From Streptomyces hygroscopicus (GTDB lineage Bacteria > Actinomycetota > Actinomycetes > Streptomycetales > Streptomycetaceae), in NCBI GenBank assembly GCA_002021875.1, contig CP018627.1:372001-436000 (forward strand): a stretch of DNA of 64,000 nt, given 5' to 3'. Numbering within the stretch: the first letter of the stretch is position 1; every line of letters starts with the position of its first letter. Shown piece after piece: positions 1-7,865 of this stretch. The position numbers and the translations under genes are program-made. The notes beneath the pieces were generated by a model. That model had not been told where the DNA came from, searched no databases, and worked only from the letters and a program-made list of their open reading frames with translations.

Positions 1-2
1 GG

Positions 3-605
3 CTCCTGGGCAGCGGTGGTCTGGCGGCCGCGCTCGGACGCGCGCTGCCGCGTCCCGCTGCCGCCGCGCCCCCGCCCATGCTCGAGCGGGACCACACCCC
101 GTTGCTCTTCGTCGTGGGGACCGCCGAGCCCGGCGCGGTTGCGCAGATCGCGCGCCTCACCGTGCTCGGCGCGCGCCACGTGCCGCTGGACCCGGCCGAC
201 GTGGCGGCGGGCACGGTCCGTCTGCCGCCCGCAGCCGCCGCTCCCTCCTTGACCGTGTTGTCCATCGACGGTTCAGCGGGCCCGCGCCCCGGCGCGGGGC
301 GGGCCCTCAGCACCGCCCTGGGTGCGCTCGCCGCCACCTGCCCGGGCCGCCCCGACCTCGTCCTGACCGGCGGCGAGACCGCCCGCACCACCTTGGACGC
401 CCTGGGCATCCGGGAGTTGGAACCGCTCGGCGAGATCCACCACGGCGCCGTCCACTCCCGCACCCCCGACGGCCGCCACGTCGTCACCCGCCCCGGCAGC
501 TACGGCGGCGAGGACTCGCTGCTGCGCATCGCTGTCGCGCTGCGGCCCCGCCTGGCCGCCTCCACGGCAGCCACCCGAACCTGTCACCGTCCGCCTCCCG
601 CCTAG
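3..605 (+). CDS. Four-carbon acid-sugar kinase (DUF1537), C-terminal part
   Basis: The reading frame is open to the left edge, so only about the last 200 residues are present. The visible part matches the C-terminal nucleotide-binding domain of the DUF1537 kinases (OtnK/DtnK type): a GSGGLAAALGRAL-like helix at the start, a TGGETA loop and a late VTRPGSYGG segment where the family has a glycine-rich loop. Such kinases phosphorylate four-carbon acid sugars such as D-threonate or erythronate. The next gene is a PdxA-type dehydrogenase 11 bases downstream, the classic partner that oxidises the phosphorylated acid. The exact substrate is not shown by the sequence. Confidence 0.8.
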   Translation, partial: LLGSGGLAAALGRALPRPAAAAPPPMLERDHTPLLFVVGTAEPGAVAQIARLTVLGARHVPLDPADVAAGTVRLPPAAAAPSLTVLSIDGSAGPRPGAGRALSTALGALAATCPGRPDLVLTGGETARTTLDALGIRELEPLGEIHHGAVHSRTPDGRHVVTRPGSYGGEDSLLRIAVALRPRLAASTAATRTCHRPPPA

Positions 606-616
606 GAGCTGTTCTC

Positions 617-1630
617 ATGCCCACCCCCCTCCCCCTCATCGCCGTCACCATGGGCGACGGTGCCGGCATCGGCCCCGAGGTCGTCGTCGCGGCCCTGCTC
701 GACGACGCCGTCCTGACCCGCTGCCGCCCCGTCGTCATCGGCGACGCGCGGCGGCTGCGCGAGGCCGCCCGCATCCTCGGCCTGGACTGTGAGATCGCCG
801 CCGTCGACCACCCGCGCGACGCGGACTTCACACCCGGCCGCGTCAACGTGGTCGACCTCGGCCTGCTCCCCGCCGACCTGCCCTGGGGCAAGCTGTCGCC
901 GGTCGCGGGTGACGCCGCGTACGCGTACATCGAGCGCGCCGCCGAACTCGCCGTGGCGGGCGAGGCGCACGCCATCTGCACCGCACCTCTCAACAAGGAG
1001 GCCCTGCACGCCGCGGGCCACATCTACCCCGGCCACACCGAACTCCTCGCCCACCTGACCGGAACCGAGGAGGTCTCGATGATGCTCTCCACCGAGAAGG
1101 TGAAGGTCATCCACGTCACCACGCACATCGGCCTGATCGACGCCGTCAACCGCATCGAGCCGGGCCTCGTCGAGCGCACCGTGCGCCGCGGCCACGAGGC
1201 GATGGTCCGCGCCGGCACCCCTGCCCCCGTCATCGGTGTCTGCGGCATCAATCCGCACGCGGGCGAGAACGGCCTGTTCGGTTACGGCGAGGAGGACGAG
1301 AAGATCGTCCCGGCCCTTGAGAAGCTGCGCGCCGACGGCGTCGACGCCCGAGGTCCACTCCCCGCCGACACCGCCTTCTTCCTCGCTTCGCGCGGCGACT
1401 ACGACCTGATCGTGGCGATGTACCACGACCAAGGCCACGGCCCGGTCAAGGTCCTGGGCATCGAGGCGGGTGTCAACCTCACCGTGGGCCTGCCCGTCAT
1501 CCGCACCTCCGTCGACCACGGCACCGCATTCGACATCGCCGGAACGGGCACGGCGGAGGCCGGCAGCATGGTCGAGGCACTGCGCCAGGCAGCCGGGATG
1601 GCCACGGTGCCGACCGCCCCCACGGCCTGA
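617..1630 (+). CDS. pdxA: PdxA-family 4-phospho-hydroxyacid dehydrogenase
   Basis: A full-length protein of 337 residues of the PdxA family, NAD-dependent oxidative decarboxylases. It shows TMGDGAGIGPE near residue 11, HTELL at 140-144, and the three expected metal histidines: H170, H214 (INPHAGE) and H270 (MYHDQGH). The SVDHGTAFDIAG block is at 298-309. The start follows a GGAG-like site 11 bases after the kinase stop. Pairing with a DUF1537 kinase points to the PdxA2 role, oxidising 4-phospho-D-threonate (or erythronate) towards dihydroxyacetone phosphate, rather than vitamin B6 synthesis. That choice is inferred from context; the fold is clear. Confidence 0.88.
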   Translation: MPTPLPLIAVTMGDGAGIGPEVVVAALLDDAVLTRCRPVVIGDARRLREAARILGLDCEIAAVDHPRDADFTPGRVNVVDLGLLPADLPWGKLSPVAGDAAYAYIERAAELAVAGEAHAICTAPLNKEALHAAGHIYPGHTELLAHLTGTEEVSMMLSTEKVKVIHVTTHIGLIDAVNRIEPGLVERTVRRGHEAMVRAGTPAPVIGVCGINPHAGENGLFGYGEEDEKIVPALEKLRADGVDARGPLPADTAFFLASRGDYDLIVAMYHDQGHGPVKVLGIEAGVNLTVGLPVIRTSVDHGTAFDIAGTGTAEAGSMVEALRQAAGMATVPTAPTA

Positions 1631-1643
1631 ACCGCCGCCCCCC

Positions 1644-1958
1644 GTGTGCCCGTACCTCACCCATCGCGACCCGGCGCTCTGGCCCGAACCCGAGCAGTTC
1701 GACCCCGAACGGTTCACCACCGCGGACGAGGACCGCCGCCCCTCCCGGCACGGCGAGTACTACCCGTTCGGCATCGGCGCCCGGGCCTGCCTGGGCGCGC
1801 AGTTCGCCATGCGCGAGATGACCGTCCTCCTGGAGCATCTGCTGCCCGCCTTCACCCCCTCCTTCCACGCCGTCCCGACATCGGCCGTCTTCGGGATCAC
1901 CGTCCGCCCCGACGGTCCGACACCCGCCACCATCACGCTCAATCCGGACGGCTCATAG
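1644..1958 (+). pseudogene. Cytochrome P450 C-terminal remnant
   Basis: About 105 residues matching only the tail of a bacterial cytochrome P450. It starts abruptly in the segment YLTHRDPALWPEPEQFDPERF, just before the haem loop. It continues through the Cys-ligand signature FGIGARACLG, where the Cys is the haem-iron ligand, and then a normal P450 C terminus. The I-helix, ExxR motif and everything upstream are missing, so it cannot be a working P450. It begins 14 bases after the pdxA stop with no ribosome-binding site, which suggests the pdxA region was joined to an old P450 gene by a deletion. Confidence 0.82.
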
Positions 1959-2047
1959 AGCACCATCCCCGCCGGCCTGACGCACCAGCTTCACGGGTCG
2001 GCCTCCTGCTTCATCAACTGAGCGGGCGGGGACTCCAGTTCGTGCGG

Positions 2048-3346
2048 TTACGCCGCCTTCGGCTGTGGACGCCAGGTGCCGTCGAGCGGGATGCCGGCGG
2101 CCTCCGCGACCTGGTCGCGGGATGCCACCAGTCGTGCCTTGAGCGCGGGCAGGTCCACGTCCACCAGCACACCGTCCCGCTTGACGACGCGGCCCGCGAC
2201 CAGAACCGTGTCGACCAGGCCGGGGTGACCGGCTGCGACGATCGTGCCGACCGGATCGGTGACCGGGAGCACGGTGATGTCGTCGGCACGCAGCAGGATC
2301 ACGTCGGCGTCCTTGCCGGGGGTGAGGCTGCCCGTGCGGGCGGCGAGTCCCAGCGCGTGGGCGCCGTCGACGGTGGCGAACTCCAGCAGATCCCGGGAGT
2401 TGAGGCCGCCGTCCAGGCCGCGCTGTACGACGAAGGTGGTGCGCATGGTGGCGAACATGTCGCCGCCGACGGAGGGGACGTCGTCGATGGAGAGTGTCGG
2501 GCGCAGCCCAGCGGCCAGCATCCGGCCGGTCATCGGCCAGCCGAACCCCATCCTCAGCTCGACGTCCGGGCTGATCGACACCGAGCCGCCGGCGTCGGCG
2601 AGCATCCGCAGCTCGTCGTCGCCGAGCCCGTTGACGTGTACGAACGTCGTGGTGTCCCGCAGCAGGCCGTGCTCGTGCAGATCGGCGACCGGGCGGCGGG
2701 TGCCGTCGGACTCGACGTGCAGGCTGGTACGCAGGCCGAGTTCGGCCGCCAGCTTCAGCTCCTCGGCGACGGTGTCCATGGAGGTGTCCTCCGCACCGCG
2801 CAGCCCGAACGACATGGTGACCAGGCCGTCCCCGGGAAGTGCGGATCGCACACGGCGGATCTCGGTCTCGACCGAGCCGGTGGTGCCCCACCCCGCGCCG
2901 TGGCAGAAGACCGACCGTCCGGCTGTGTCGCGCAGCGCCGCGACGGCGGCGTCCGCGTGCTCGGGGCTCTGCGCGCAGTGGAACCAGTCCAGCATCGTGG
3001 TCACACCGGAGTGCAGAGCCTCCAGCCGGCCGAGCAGGGTACCCAGGTAGACGTCCTCGGGCCGGAAATGAGGCTTGAGCGTGCCGTGCATCGCCACCGC
3101 CCACTCGGGGAACGTCCAGTCCGCGCCGATACCTCGGAACGCCGTCTGCCAGGTGTGCCGGTGGGTGTCGACGAAGCCGGGCATGACGATCCGGTCGGTC
3201 GCGTCGATCGTCTCGGCGTCCGGAGCCTCGATCGCCTCGGCCACCTCGACGATCACGCCGTCCTCGATCAGCACGTCACCGCGTTCGAGATCGCCGACGG
3301 CCGGGTCCATGCTGACCACGGTGCCGCCGGTAAGCAGGATCCTCAT
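2048..3346 (-). CDS. Amidohydrolase-superfamily deaminase/hydrolase
   Basis: 432 residues of the metal-dependent amidohydrolase superfamily, closest in layout to the TrzA/AtzA/8-oxoguanine-deaminase branch. The beta-sandwich start (MRILLTGGTVVSMDP) leads to GFVDTHRHTWQ with metal ligands H62 and H64. Further metal or catalytic residues follow at H210 (TSLHVES), H237 (FVHVNG) and D288 (SIDD). The ATG at 3346 was chosen over longer options because AGAGGAG lies 8 bases before it. It is divergent from the Lrp regulator and shares its operator region, so Lrp control is likely. The substrate cannot be read from the sequence; amino-group or N-heterocycle hydrolysis is typical. Confidence 0.82.
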   Translation of the reverse strand: MRILLTGGTVVSMDPAVGDLERGDVLIEDGVIVEVAEAIEAPDAETIDATDRIVMPGFVDTHRHTWQTAFRGIGADWTFPEWAVAMHGTLKPHFRPEDVYLGTLLGRLEALHSGVTTMLDWFHCAQSPEHADAAVAALRDTAGRSVFCHGAGWGTTGSVETEIRRVRSALPGDGLVTMSFGLRGAEDTSMDTVAEELKLAAELGLRTSLHVESDGTRRPVADLHEHGLLRDTTTFVHVNGLGDDELRMLADAGGSVSISPDVELRMGFGWPMTGRMLAAGLRPTLSIDDVPSVGGDMFATMRTTFVVQRGLDGGLNSRDLLEFATVDGAHALGLAARTGSLTPGKDADVILLRADDITVLPVTDPVGTIVAAGHPGLVDTVLVAGRVVKRDGVLVDVDLPALKARLVASRDQVAEAAGIPLDGTWRPQPKAA

Positions 3347-3445
3347 CTGAAAACTCCTCTGCGAAAGGGGGTTGTCTGCTCGAGTAGATGACTCGGTCAA
3401 GGGTTGTTGGTCAGCACGTCGATGTGAGCCGATCTCGGCAACTTT

Positions 3446-3512
3446 GGCAGGAAATTGCGCCGGAGTGGGGCATGAGCTTGTGGTACACGGGCCGATTGAG
3501 CAATAGTCTGCC
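3446..3512. promoter_or_regulatory. Lrp operator, copy A, between amidohydrolase and lrp
   Basis: A spaced inverted repeat: GGCAGGAAATTGC at 3446-3458 and GCAATAGTCTGCC at 3500-3512, both fitting GGCAG-N3-ATTGC, with 41 bases between. The right arm contains TAGTCT (3504-3509), a good -10 box only 6 bases before the lrp ATG, so lrp is probably leaderless and autoregulated. The same two arms with the same 41-base gap recur at 5268-5334. Direct observation; the assignment to the adjacent Lrp protein is inferred. Confidence 0.7.
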
Positions 3513-3515
3513 TCT

Positions 3516-3959
3516 ATGGATGATGTGGATCGGTCCATCCTCGCCGTGCTCGAAAAGCACGGGCGGATCAGCAACGCCGAGCTCGCAGCCCGGGTCGGCC
3601 TGTCGCCGTCACCCTGCCTGCGGCGCGTGAACCGGCTTGAGGAAGCAGGAGTGATCCGCGGCTACCGGGCGGAGATCGACCCCGCGGCCCTCGGCCGCAG
3701 CCTCCGCGTGTTCGCCGGTGTCCGGCTCATGAGGCACAAACGCGCGGACGTGGCCGCGTTCGAACGCGCGGTCGTCCAACTGCCCGAGGTGGTTCACGTC
3801 CATCACGTCACCGGCAACTACGACTACCTGCTTCAGGTCGAGGTCGCCGACCTGACCGCATATGAGGACTTCCACGCCAACCGGCTGGCCGACCTTCCCG
3901 GCGTCGCCATGGTGAACAGCTACGTCACCATGAAGACGCTCTCCACCCCCACCCCGTGA
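3516..3959 (+). CDS. Lrp/AsnC-family transcriptional regulator
   Basis: 147 residues with the two-domain Lrp/AsnC plan. The N-terminal winged helix-turn-helix (DRSILAVLEKHGRISNAELAARVGLSPSPCLRR, about 5-37) is followed by a RAM ligand-binding domain from about 65, with VRLMRHKRADVAAFERAV and the VTGNYDYLLQV strand. These proteins form octamers or hexadecamers that sense amino acids. The divergent amidohydrolase and the nearby trans-sulfuration gene each carry the same inverted-repeat operator, so this is probably a local regulator of amino-acid breakdown. The effector is unknown. Confidence 0.88.
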   Translation: MDDVDRSILAVLEKHGRISNAELAARVGLSPSPCLRRVNRLEEAGVIRGYRAEIDPAALGRSLRVFAGVRLMRHKRADVAAFERAVVQLPEVVHVHHVTGNYDYLLQVEVADLTAYEDFHANRLADLPGVAMVNSYVTMKTLSTPTP

Positions 3960-4017
3960 GTGCCGGACCACCTCGATCGCGCCACCGGAGGGGAGTCACC
4001 ACGTCGCTCCCCGCGGA

Positions 4018-5184
4018 TCATCTCACCGCGTCGGCCGCGGCGAGTGCGTCGGCGACCAGGTCGGCCGTGTCCTCCGTGCCCGCGGCCAGCCGGACCAGGC
4101 CCAGCGGAACCGACTCCGCGATCTGTTCCTCGCTGAGCATCCCGCGCCACATGGACGCCGGATGCACGGCCAGCGATTCCACGCCGCCGAGGCTGGCCGA
4201 CCGGCGGGGGTAGCGCAGTCGGCCGAGGAAGGCGTCGGCCGTCTCGAAGCCGCCGGCGAACTCGATGCCGAGCACCCCGCCGAAACCGCTCATCTGGCTT
4301 GCGGCCAGCTTGTGCCGCGGGTGGGAGGCCAGACCGGGATAGTGCACCTTCGCCACCGCTGGATGCTTGTTCAGCGCCTCCGCGAGCGCCAGGCCGTTGG
4401 CGTTGTGCCGCGGCACCCGCAGCGGCAGGGTGCGCATGCCGCGCAACAGCAGCCACGCGTCGATCGGGCCGAGCGTGGCACCGGTGAGCAGGCCGACGTC
4501 CCAGATGCGGTCCAGGAGTTCCGCCGGCCCGGCCAGCACTCCGGCGGAGACGTCCGAATGGCCGTTGAGGTACTTGGTCGCGCTGTGCCAGACCAAATCG
4601 ATGCCGAAGTCCGCCGGTCGCTGGTTCAGCGGAGTGGCGAAGGTGTTGTCCGCCATCGTCAGTACGTTGTGCGCGCGGGCCAGGTCCGCGACGGCGCGCA
4701 AGTCGGTGATCTGCAGCAGCGGATTGCCCGGGGATTCCAGGAGGATCAGACGGGTCCGCGGGGTCAGTGCCTTCGCGAACGCCTCCGGGTCGGTCTGGTC
4801 CACCAGGGTGGTCGACACACCGAGGCGCGGCAGCATGTTCAGCAGCACCGACGCCGTGCCCCCGTAGGTGGACTTCTGCCCGATGACGTGGTCGCCCGCG
4901 GACACCAGGGCCAGCACAGCCGTGGTGAGCGCGGCCATCCCGGACGCGGTGACCATGGCCGCCTCGGTGCGCTCCAGTTCGGCGACGACGGTGGCGACCT
5001 GTGCGTGGTTGGGGTTGCCGAAGCGGGTGTAGAAGTCCTTGCCCCGCGGGTCGACGGCGACCCGCGCGAACGTGTCGCCGTCCTCGGCCCAGAACGTCGC
5101 CGTCTGGTAGATGGGCGGTGCCACGGCACGGCTGGGATGGACTTCGCGATCGGCGTGAACGGTGATGGTGCTCTTGCCCGGCAT
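4018..5184 (-). CDS. Trans-sulfuration PLP enzyme (Cys/Met metabolism family)
   Basis: 388 residues of the cystathionine gamma-synthase/gamma-lyase/methionine gamma-lyase family. Visible features are PPIYQTATF near 24, YTRFGNPN at 52-59, a SGMAA loop near 81, D179 (MADNT) stacking on the cofactor, and the PLP-binding lysine K204 in SATKYLNGHSD. The ATG at 5184 has GGAAGG just upstream. Copy B of the Lrp operator lies in front of it. Sequence alone does not separate cystathionine synthesis from Met or cystathionine breakdown. Lrp-type control beside an amidohydrolase favours a catabolic lyase. Confidence 0.84.
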   Translation of the reverse strand: MPGKSTITVHADREVHPSRAVAPPIYQTATFWAEDGDTFARVAVDPRGKDFYTRFGNPNHAQVATVVAELERTEAAMVTASGMAALTTAVLALVSAGDHVIGQKSTYGGTASVLLNMLPRLGVSTTLVDQTDPEAFAKALTPRTRLILLESPGNPLLQITDLRAVADLARAHNVLTMADNTFATPLNQRPADFGIDLVWHSATKYLNGHSDVSAGVLAGPAELLDRIWDVGLLTGATLGPIDAWLLLRGMRTLPLRVPRHNANGLALAEALNKHPAVAKVHYPGLASHPRHKLAASQMSGFGGVLGIEFAGGFETADAFLGRLRYPRRSASLGGVESLAVHPASMWRGMLSEEQIAESVPLGLVRLAAGTEDTADLVADALAAADAVR

Positions 5185-5267
5185 GGCTGCCCTTCCGTGG
5201 ACCGTCGGTGTGACGCCATGAAGCGTGGCCGACCGGCGCTCCCGCATGACCGGATCCTGGCAACTTT

Positions 5268-5334
5268 GGCAGCACATTGCGCTCGGAGCAGGCGCATGAT
5301 TGTGGTAGTCGAGCCACGGGAGCAATAATCTGCC
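5268..5334. promoter_or_regulatory. Lrp operator, copy B, upstream of the trans-sulfuration gene
   Basis: GGCAGCACATTGC at 5268-5280 and GCAATAATCTGCC at 5322-5334 repeat the inverted operator of 3446-3512 with identical 41-base spacing. The shared stretch begins at GGCAACTTTGGCAG (3437-3450 and 5259-5272). The copy also keeps TTGTGGTA and the TAATCT box of the lrp promoter, so the block arose by duplication of the lrp 5-prime region. It now sits 84 bases in front of the trans-sulfuration start. Confidence 0.7.
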
Positions 5335-5340
5335 ACCCCG

Positions 5341-5413
5341 GATGAAGTAGGCCGGTCGATTATGGCCCTGCTCGAACAGCACGGTCGGATCAGCGAAAAG
5401 TCGGCCCGGATCA
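5341..5413 (+). pseudogene. Remnant of a second lrp gene (N-terminal codons)
   Basis: Directly after operator copy B, bases 5341-5413 read DEVGRSIMALLEQHGRISEK, which aligns with DDVDRSILAVLEKHGRISNA at the start of the intact regulator at 3516. The initiating codon is degraded, the helix-turn-helix breaks off after about 24 codons and the rest of the gene is gone. The sequence runs straight into the 3-prime end of the LacI gene. This is a decayed duplicate that leaves a working operator behind. Confidence 0.72.
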
Positions 5414-6454
5414 GGGAAAGAGCCGTTGGCACCCGCCGTTCGTGGACTCCCGGGCGTGCAGCCAGTGCGGAGCCGTATGCACCTCGAACGGCAGGGGCAC
5501 GTCCGAGCGGATGCGGGCCGCCAGGCACTTCACGGCCAGTGAGGCGATGGCGGTCTTGTCGGGGACCACGGACGTGAGGGACGGCGTGCTGTAGAGCGCC
5601 TCGTCGGAGCCGTCGATGCTCGCCACGGCGACGTCGTCCGGGATGTTCAGCCCCGCTTCGAACAGGGCGCGTTGGGCGCCGACGGCCAGCAGGTCGCTGA
5701 AGCAGAAGACCGCGTCAGGGCGTACGCCGGCCGGCAGGGCGATCAGGGCGCGCATCGCCAGCAGGCCGTTGCGCCGGTCGAACTCCTTGATGGCGGGCGC
5801 GAGCCGCGGGTCGTAGGTCACCCCCGCCTCGTGCAGGGCGAGTTGGAAGCCCTCCAGGCGTTGACGACTGGTCGCCGACGCCTGCTGGTCCACGCCGATG
5901 GCGGCGATCCGCGTACGGCCGAGGCCGGCCAGGTGCGCGGTGGCGTCGCGCGCCGCCGCGACGCTGTCGATCAGGACGTGGTCGGCCCCCACCTGGTCGC
6001 GCTCGTAGCTGCGCTCGCCGAGCAGGACCAGCGGGAACTCGTTGGCCACGGCGGCGAGCTCGTCGGGCGAGACACGCAGGGGCGACAGGATCACGCCGTC
6101 CAGCAGTGACGCGCCGACGCCGGTGGCCAGGCGCAGTTCCTCCGTCGCGTCGCCCAACGTCTCCTCGATCAGGACGGTCAGGTCCAGCTGCGCGGCCTCG
6201 GCCCGTACGTGCTGGGCGAGTTCGGCGAAGTACGGCGTGGCCAGATCCGGCACGGCGAGGCCGATCAGGCCGCTGTGCCCGGTGCGCAGGCGGCGGGCCG
6301 ACGGGTTCGGCCGGTAGCCGAGCTCGTGCACCGCCTTCAGCACGCGCTTCCGCGTGGCCTCGGATACGCGGGGAGCATCGCGTACAACGTTGGACACAGT
6401 CTTGATCGAGACTCCTGCCCGCTCCGCCACGTCCTTGAGTGTCACCGCGGCCAC
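5411..6454 (-). CDS. LacI-family transcriptional regulator
   Basis: 347 residues, full length for LacI. The N-terminal helix-turn-helix VTLKDVAERAGVSIKTVSNVV is at 4-24 and the hinge helix RPNPSARRLRTG near 48-59. A periplasmic-binding-protein-like effector domain fills the rest. The GTG start at 6454 is preceded by GAGGAGG. It is divergent from the sugar-uptake operon beginning at 6717, and two CG-centred palindromes lie in the intergenic gap. The likely role is repressor of that operon, released by a xylan-derived sugar. The ligand is inferred from neighbouring enzymes. Confidence 0.88.
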   Translation of the reverse strand: MAAVTLKDVAERAGVSIKTVSNVVRDAPRVSEATRKRVLKAVHELGYRPNPSARRLRTGHSGLIGLAVPDLATPYFAELAQHVRAEAAQLDLTVLIEETLGDATEELRLATGVGASLLDGVILSPLRVSPDELAAVANEFPLVLLGERSYERDQVGADHVLIDSVAAARDATAHLAGLGRTRIAAIGVDQQASATSRQRLEGFQLALHEAGVTYDPRLAPAIKEFDRRNGLLAMRALIALPAGVRPDAVFCFSDLLAVGAQRALFEAGLNIPDDVAVASIDGSDEALYSTPSLTSVVPDKTAIASLAVKCLAARIRSDVPLPFEVHTAPHWLHARESTNGGCQRLFP

Positions 6455-6574
6455 TGGCCGACCTCCTCACCTGTGTTTCTCCGCATTATGCAGGGTCCTC
6501 GGCGGGCCGTCAGCGCCGGGGCGGCTCGGAATCCCGTTCCGGACGAGGGGTTGACCGTGGCGAGATTTCGCGGT

Positions 6575-6586
6575 TACAACGTTGGA
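6575..6586. promoter_or_regulatory. Candidate LacI operator O1
   Basis: TACAACGTTGGA, an imperfect palindrome centred on CG, the usual centre of LacI/GalR operators. It lies in the 262-base gap between the divergent lacI and oxidoreductase genes, 21 bases from the second palindrome (6596-6611). An identical 12-mer occurs inside lacI at 6383-6394, but there it encodes the conserved SNVV of the recognition helix and is probably coincidental. Confidence 0.45.
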
Positions 6587-6595
6587 ACCAATCGA

Positions 6596-6611
6596 TAGCA
6601 AGCGGTTGCTA
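6596..6611. promoter_or_regulatory. Candidate LacI operator O2
   Basis: TAGCAAGCGGTTGCTA has perfect 6-base arms (TAGCAA/TTGCTA) around a CG centre, a typical LacI-family operator of actinomycetes. It is about 105 bases upstream of the oxidoreductase start and 140 bases upstream of lacI, so it could control both promoters. Two such sites close together would allow cooperative binding or looping. Confidence 0.6.
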
Positions 6612-6716
6612 ACGGGGGCGTCACGGGGGCAGCCGACGGCTGTCCGCCGGACGGTCCGGGCTGCCCGCCCGTGCCCACGGCGCCGCGCTCACCGCATATC
6701 TCATGAGAGGGTCCGC

Positions 6717-7865
6717 ATGTCTTCGCACCGCTCCACCACCCCACTGCGCACCGCCGTGGTCGGCACCGGGGGCATCGCGCGCTCCAGCCATCTGCCCGCG
6801 CTGCGCACGCTCGCCGACGCGGGCGAGGTGGAGATCGTCGCCGCCGTCGACGTCGACACGGCCGCGGTGCGCGCGTTCGCGGATGGCGCCGGGATTCCGT
6901 ACGCCTCGACGGACCTCGACGCGACCATGACCGAACTGCGGCCCGATCTCGTGGTGTTGTGCACACCGCCCGCCGTGCACCGCGACCAGGCGGTGACCGC
7001 GCTGAAGGCGGGCGCCTGGGTGTGGTGCGAGAAGCCGCCGTGCCCGTCCCTCGCCGACTTCGATGCCATCGAGACCGCCGAGAAGCCCGGGGACGCGGGA
7101 CCGTACGCCTCCATCGTCTTCCAGCACCGGTTCGGCTCCGGCGCGCGCCATGTGCGGCGGCTGCTGCGGGAGGGGGCGTTCGGCCGCCCGCTGGTCGCCC
7201 ACTGCCAGACCACCTGGTACCGGGACGCCGCCTACTACTCCGTTCCGTGGCGCGGGCGGTGGGCGACCGAGGGCGGCGGGCCCGCCATGGGGCATGGCAT
7301 CCACCAGACGGATCTGCTCCTGGACCTGATGGGGCCCTGGAGCGAGGTGCGGGGGATGGCGGCGCGGCTCGTGCACGACGTCGAGACCGAGGACGTGTCC
7401 ACGGCGCAGGTGCGGTTCGCCAGCGGCGCCGTGGCCACCGTGGTCAACAGCGTGCTGAGCCCCGACGAGGTGAGCCGGATCCGCATCGACTGCGAGCGCG
7501 CCACGATCGAACTGACCCACCTCTACGGCTACCGCAACGCGGACTGGCGCATCACCCCGGCCCCCGGTGTCCCCGAGGAGACCGTGGCCGCCTGGCGCGA
7601 CTTCGGCACGGACGAGCCGAGCTCACACCTGGCCCAGCTCCGCGCCCTGGTGGCCGACATCAGGGCGGGACGCCGCCACGCGACCAGCGGCACGGGCGGC
7701 CGGCAGACGCTCGAGTTCATCACCGCCCTGTACAAGTCCGCGTTCACCGACACCCCGGTCCGCGCGGGGGAGATCGGCCCCGGCGACCCCTACTACACCG
7801 AGCTGCACGGCGGCGCCCAGGGCTGGGCACCGGACACCACCCGCAAGGAAGAGGCCCACGCATGA
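6717..7865 (+). CDS. Gfo/Idh/MocA-family NAD(P)-dependent oxidoreductase
   Basis: 382 residues. A Rossmann domain opens with AVVGTGGIA (13-21), then CTPPAVHRDQ and the EKPP motif at 105-108, where the lysine is the conserved catalytic/cofactor residue. A C-terminal sugar-binding beta-sheet domain contains GGGPAMGHGIHQTDLLLDL. Family members oxidise or epimerise sugars. The ATG at 6717 follows GAGAGG by 6 bases. It is the first gene of the xylan operon and overlaps the DUF6807 gene by ATGA. A role in converting an imported sugar or sugar acid is inferred. Confidence 0.85.
   Translation: MSSHRSTTPLRTAVVGTGGIARSSHLPALRTLADAGEVEIVAAVDVDTAAVRAFADGAGIPYASTDLDATMTELRPDLVVLCTPPAVHRDQAVTALKAGAWVWCEKPPCPSLADFDAIETAEKPGDAGPYASIVFQHRFGSGARHVRRLLREGAFGRPLVAHCQTTWYRDAAYYSVPWRGRWATEGGGPAMGHGIHQTDLLLDLMGPWSEVRGMAARLVHDVETEDVSTAQVRFASGAVATVVNSVLSPDEVSRIRIDCERATIELTHLYGYRNADWRITPAPGVPEETVAAWRDFGTDEPSSHLAQLRALVADIRAGRRHATSGTGGRQTLEFITALYKSAFTDTPVRAGEIGPGDPYYTELHGGAQGWAPDTTRKEEAHA

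Noticed and set aside
602..1720. Long antisense open frames opposite real genes, here opposite pdxA and in many other places
   Set aside because: High-GC DNA gives long frames on the opposite strand; these have arginine/glycine-biased composition and no family features.
6383..6394. A second exact TACAACGTTGGA inside the lacI coding region
   Set aside because: It encodes the conserved SNVV of the recognition helix, so the match to the intergenic palindrome is probably codon coincidence.
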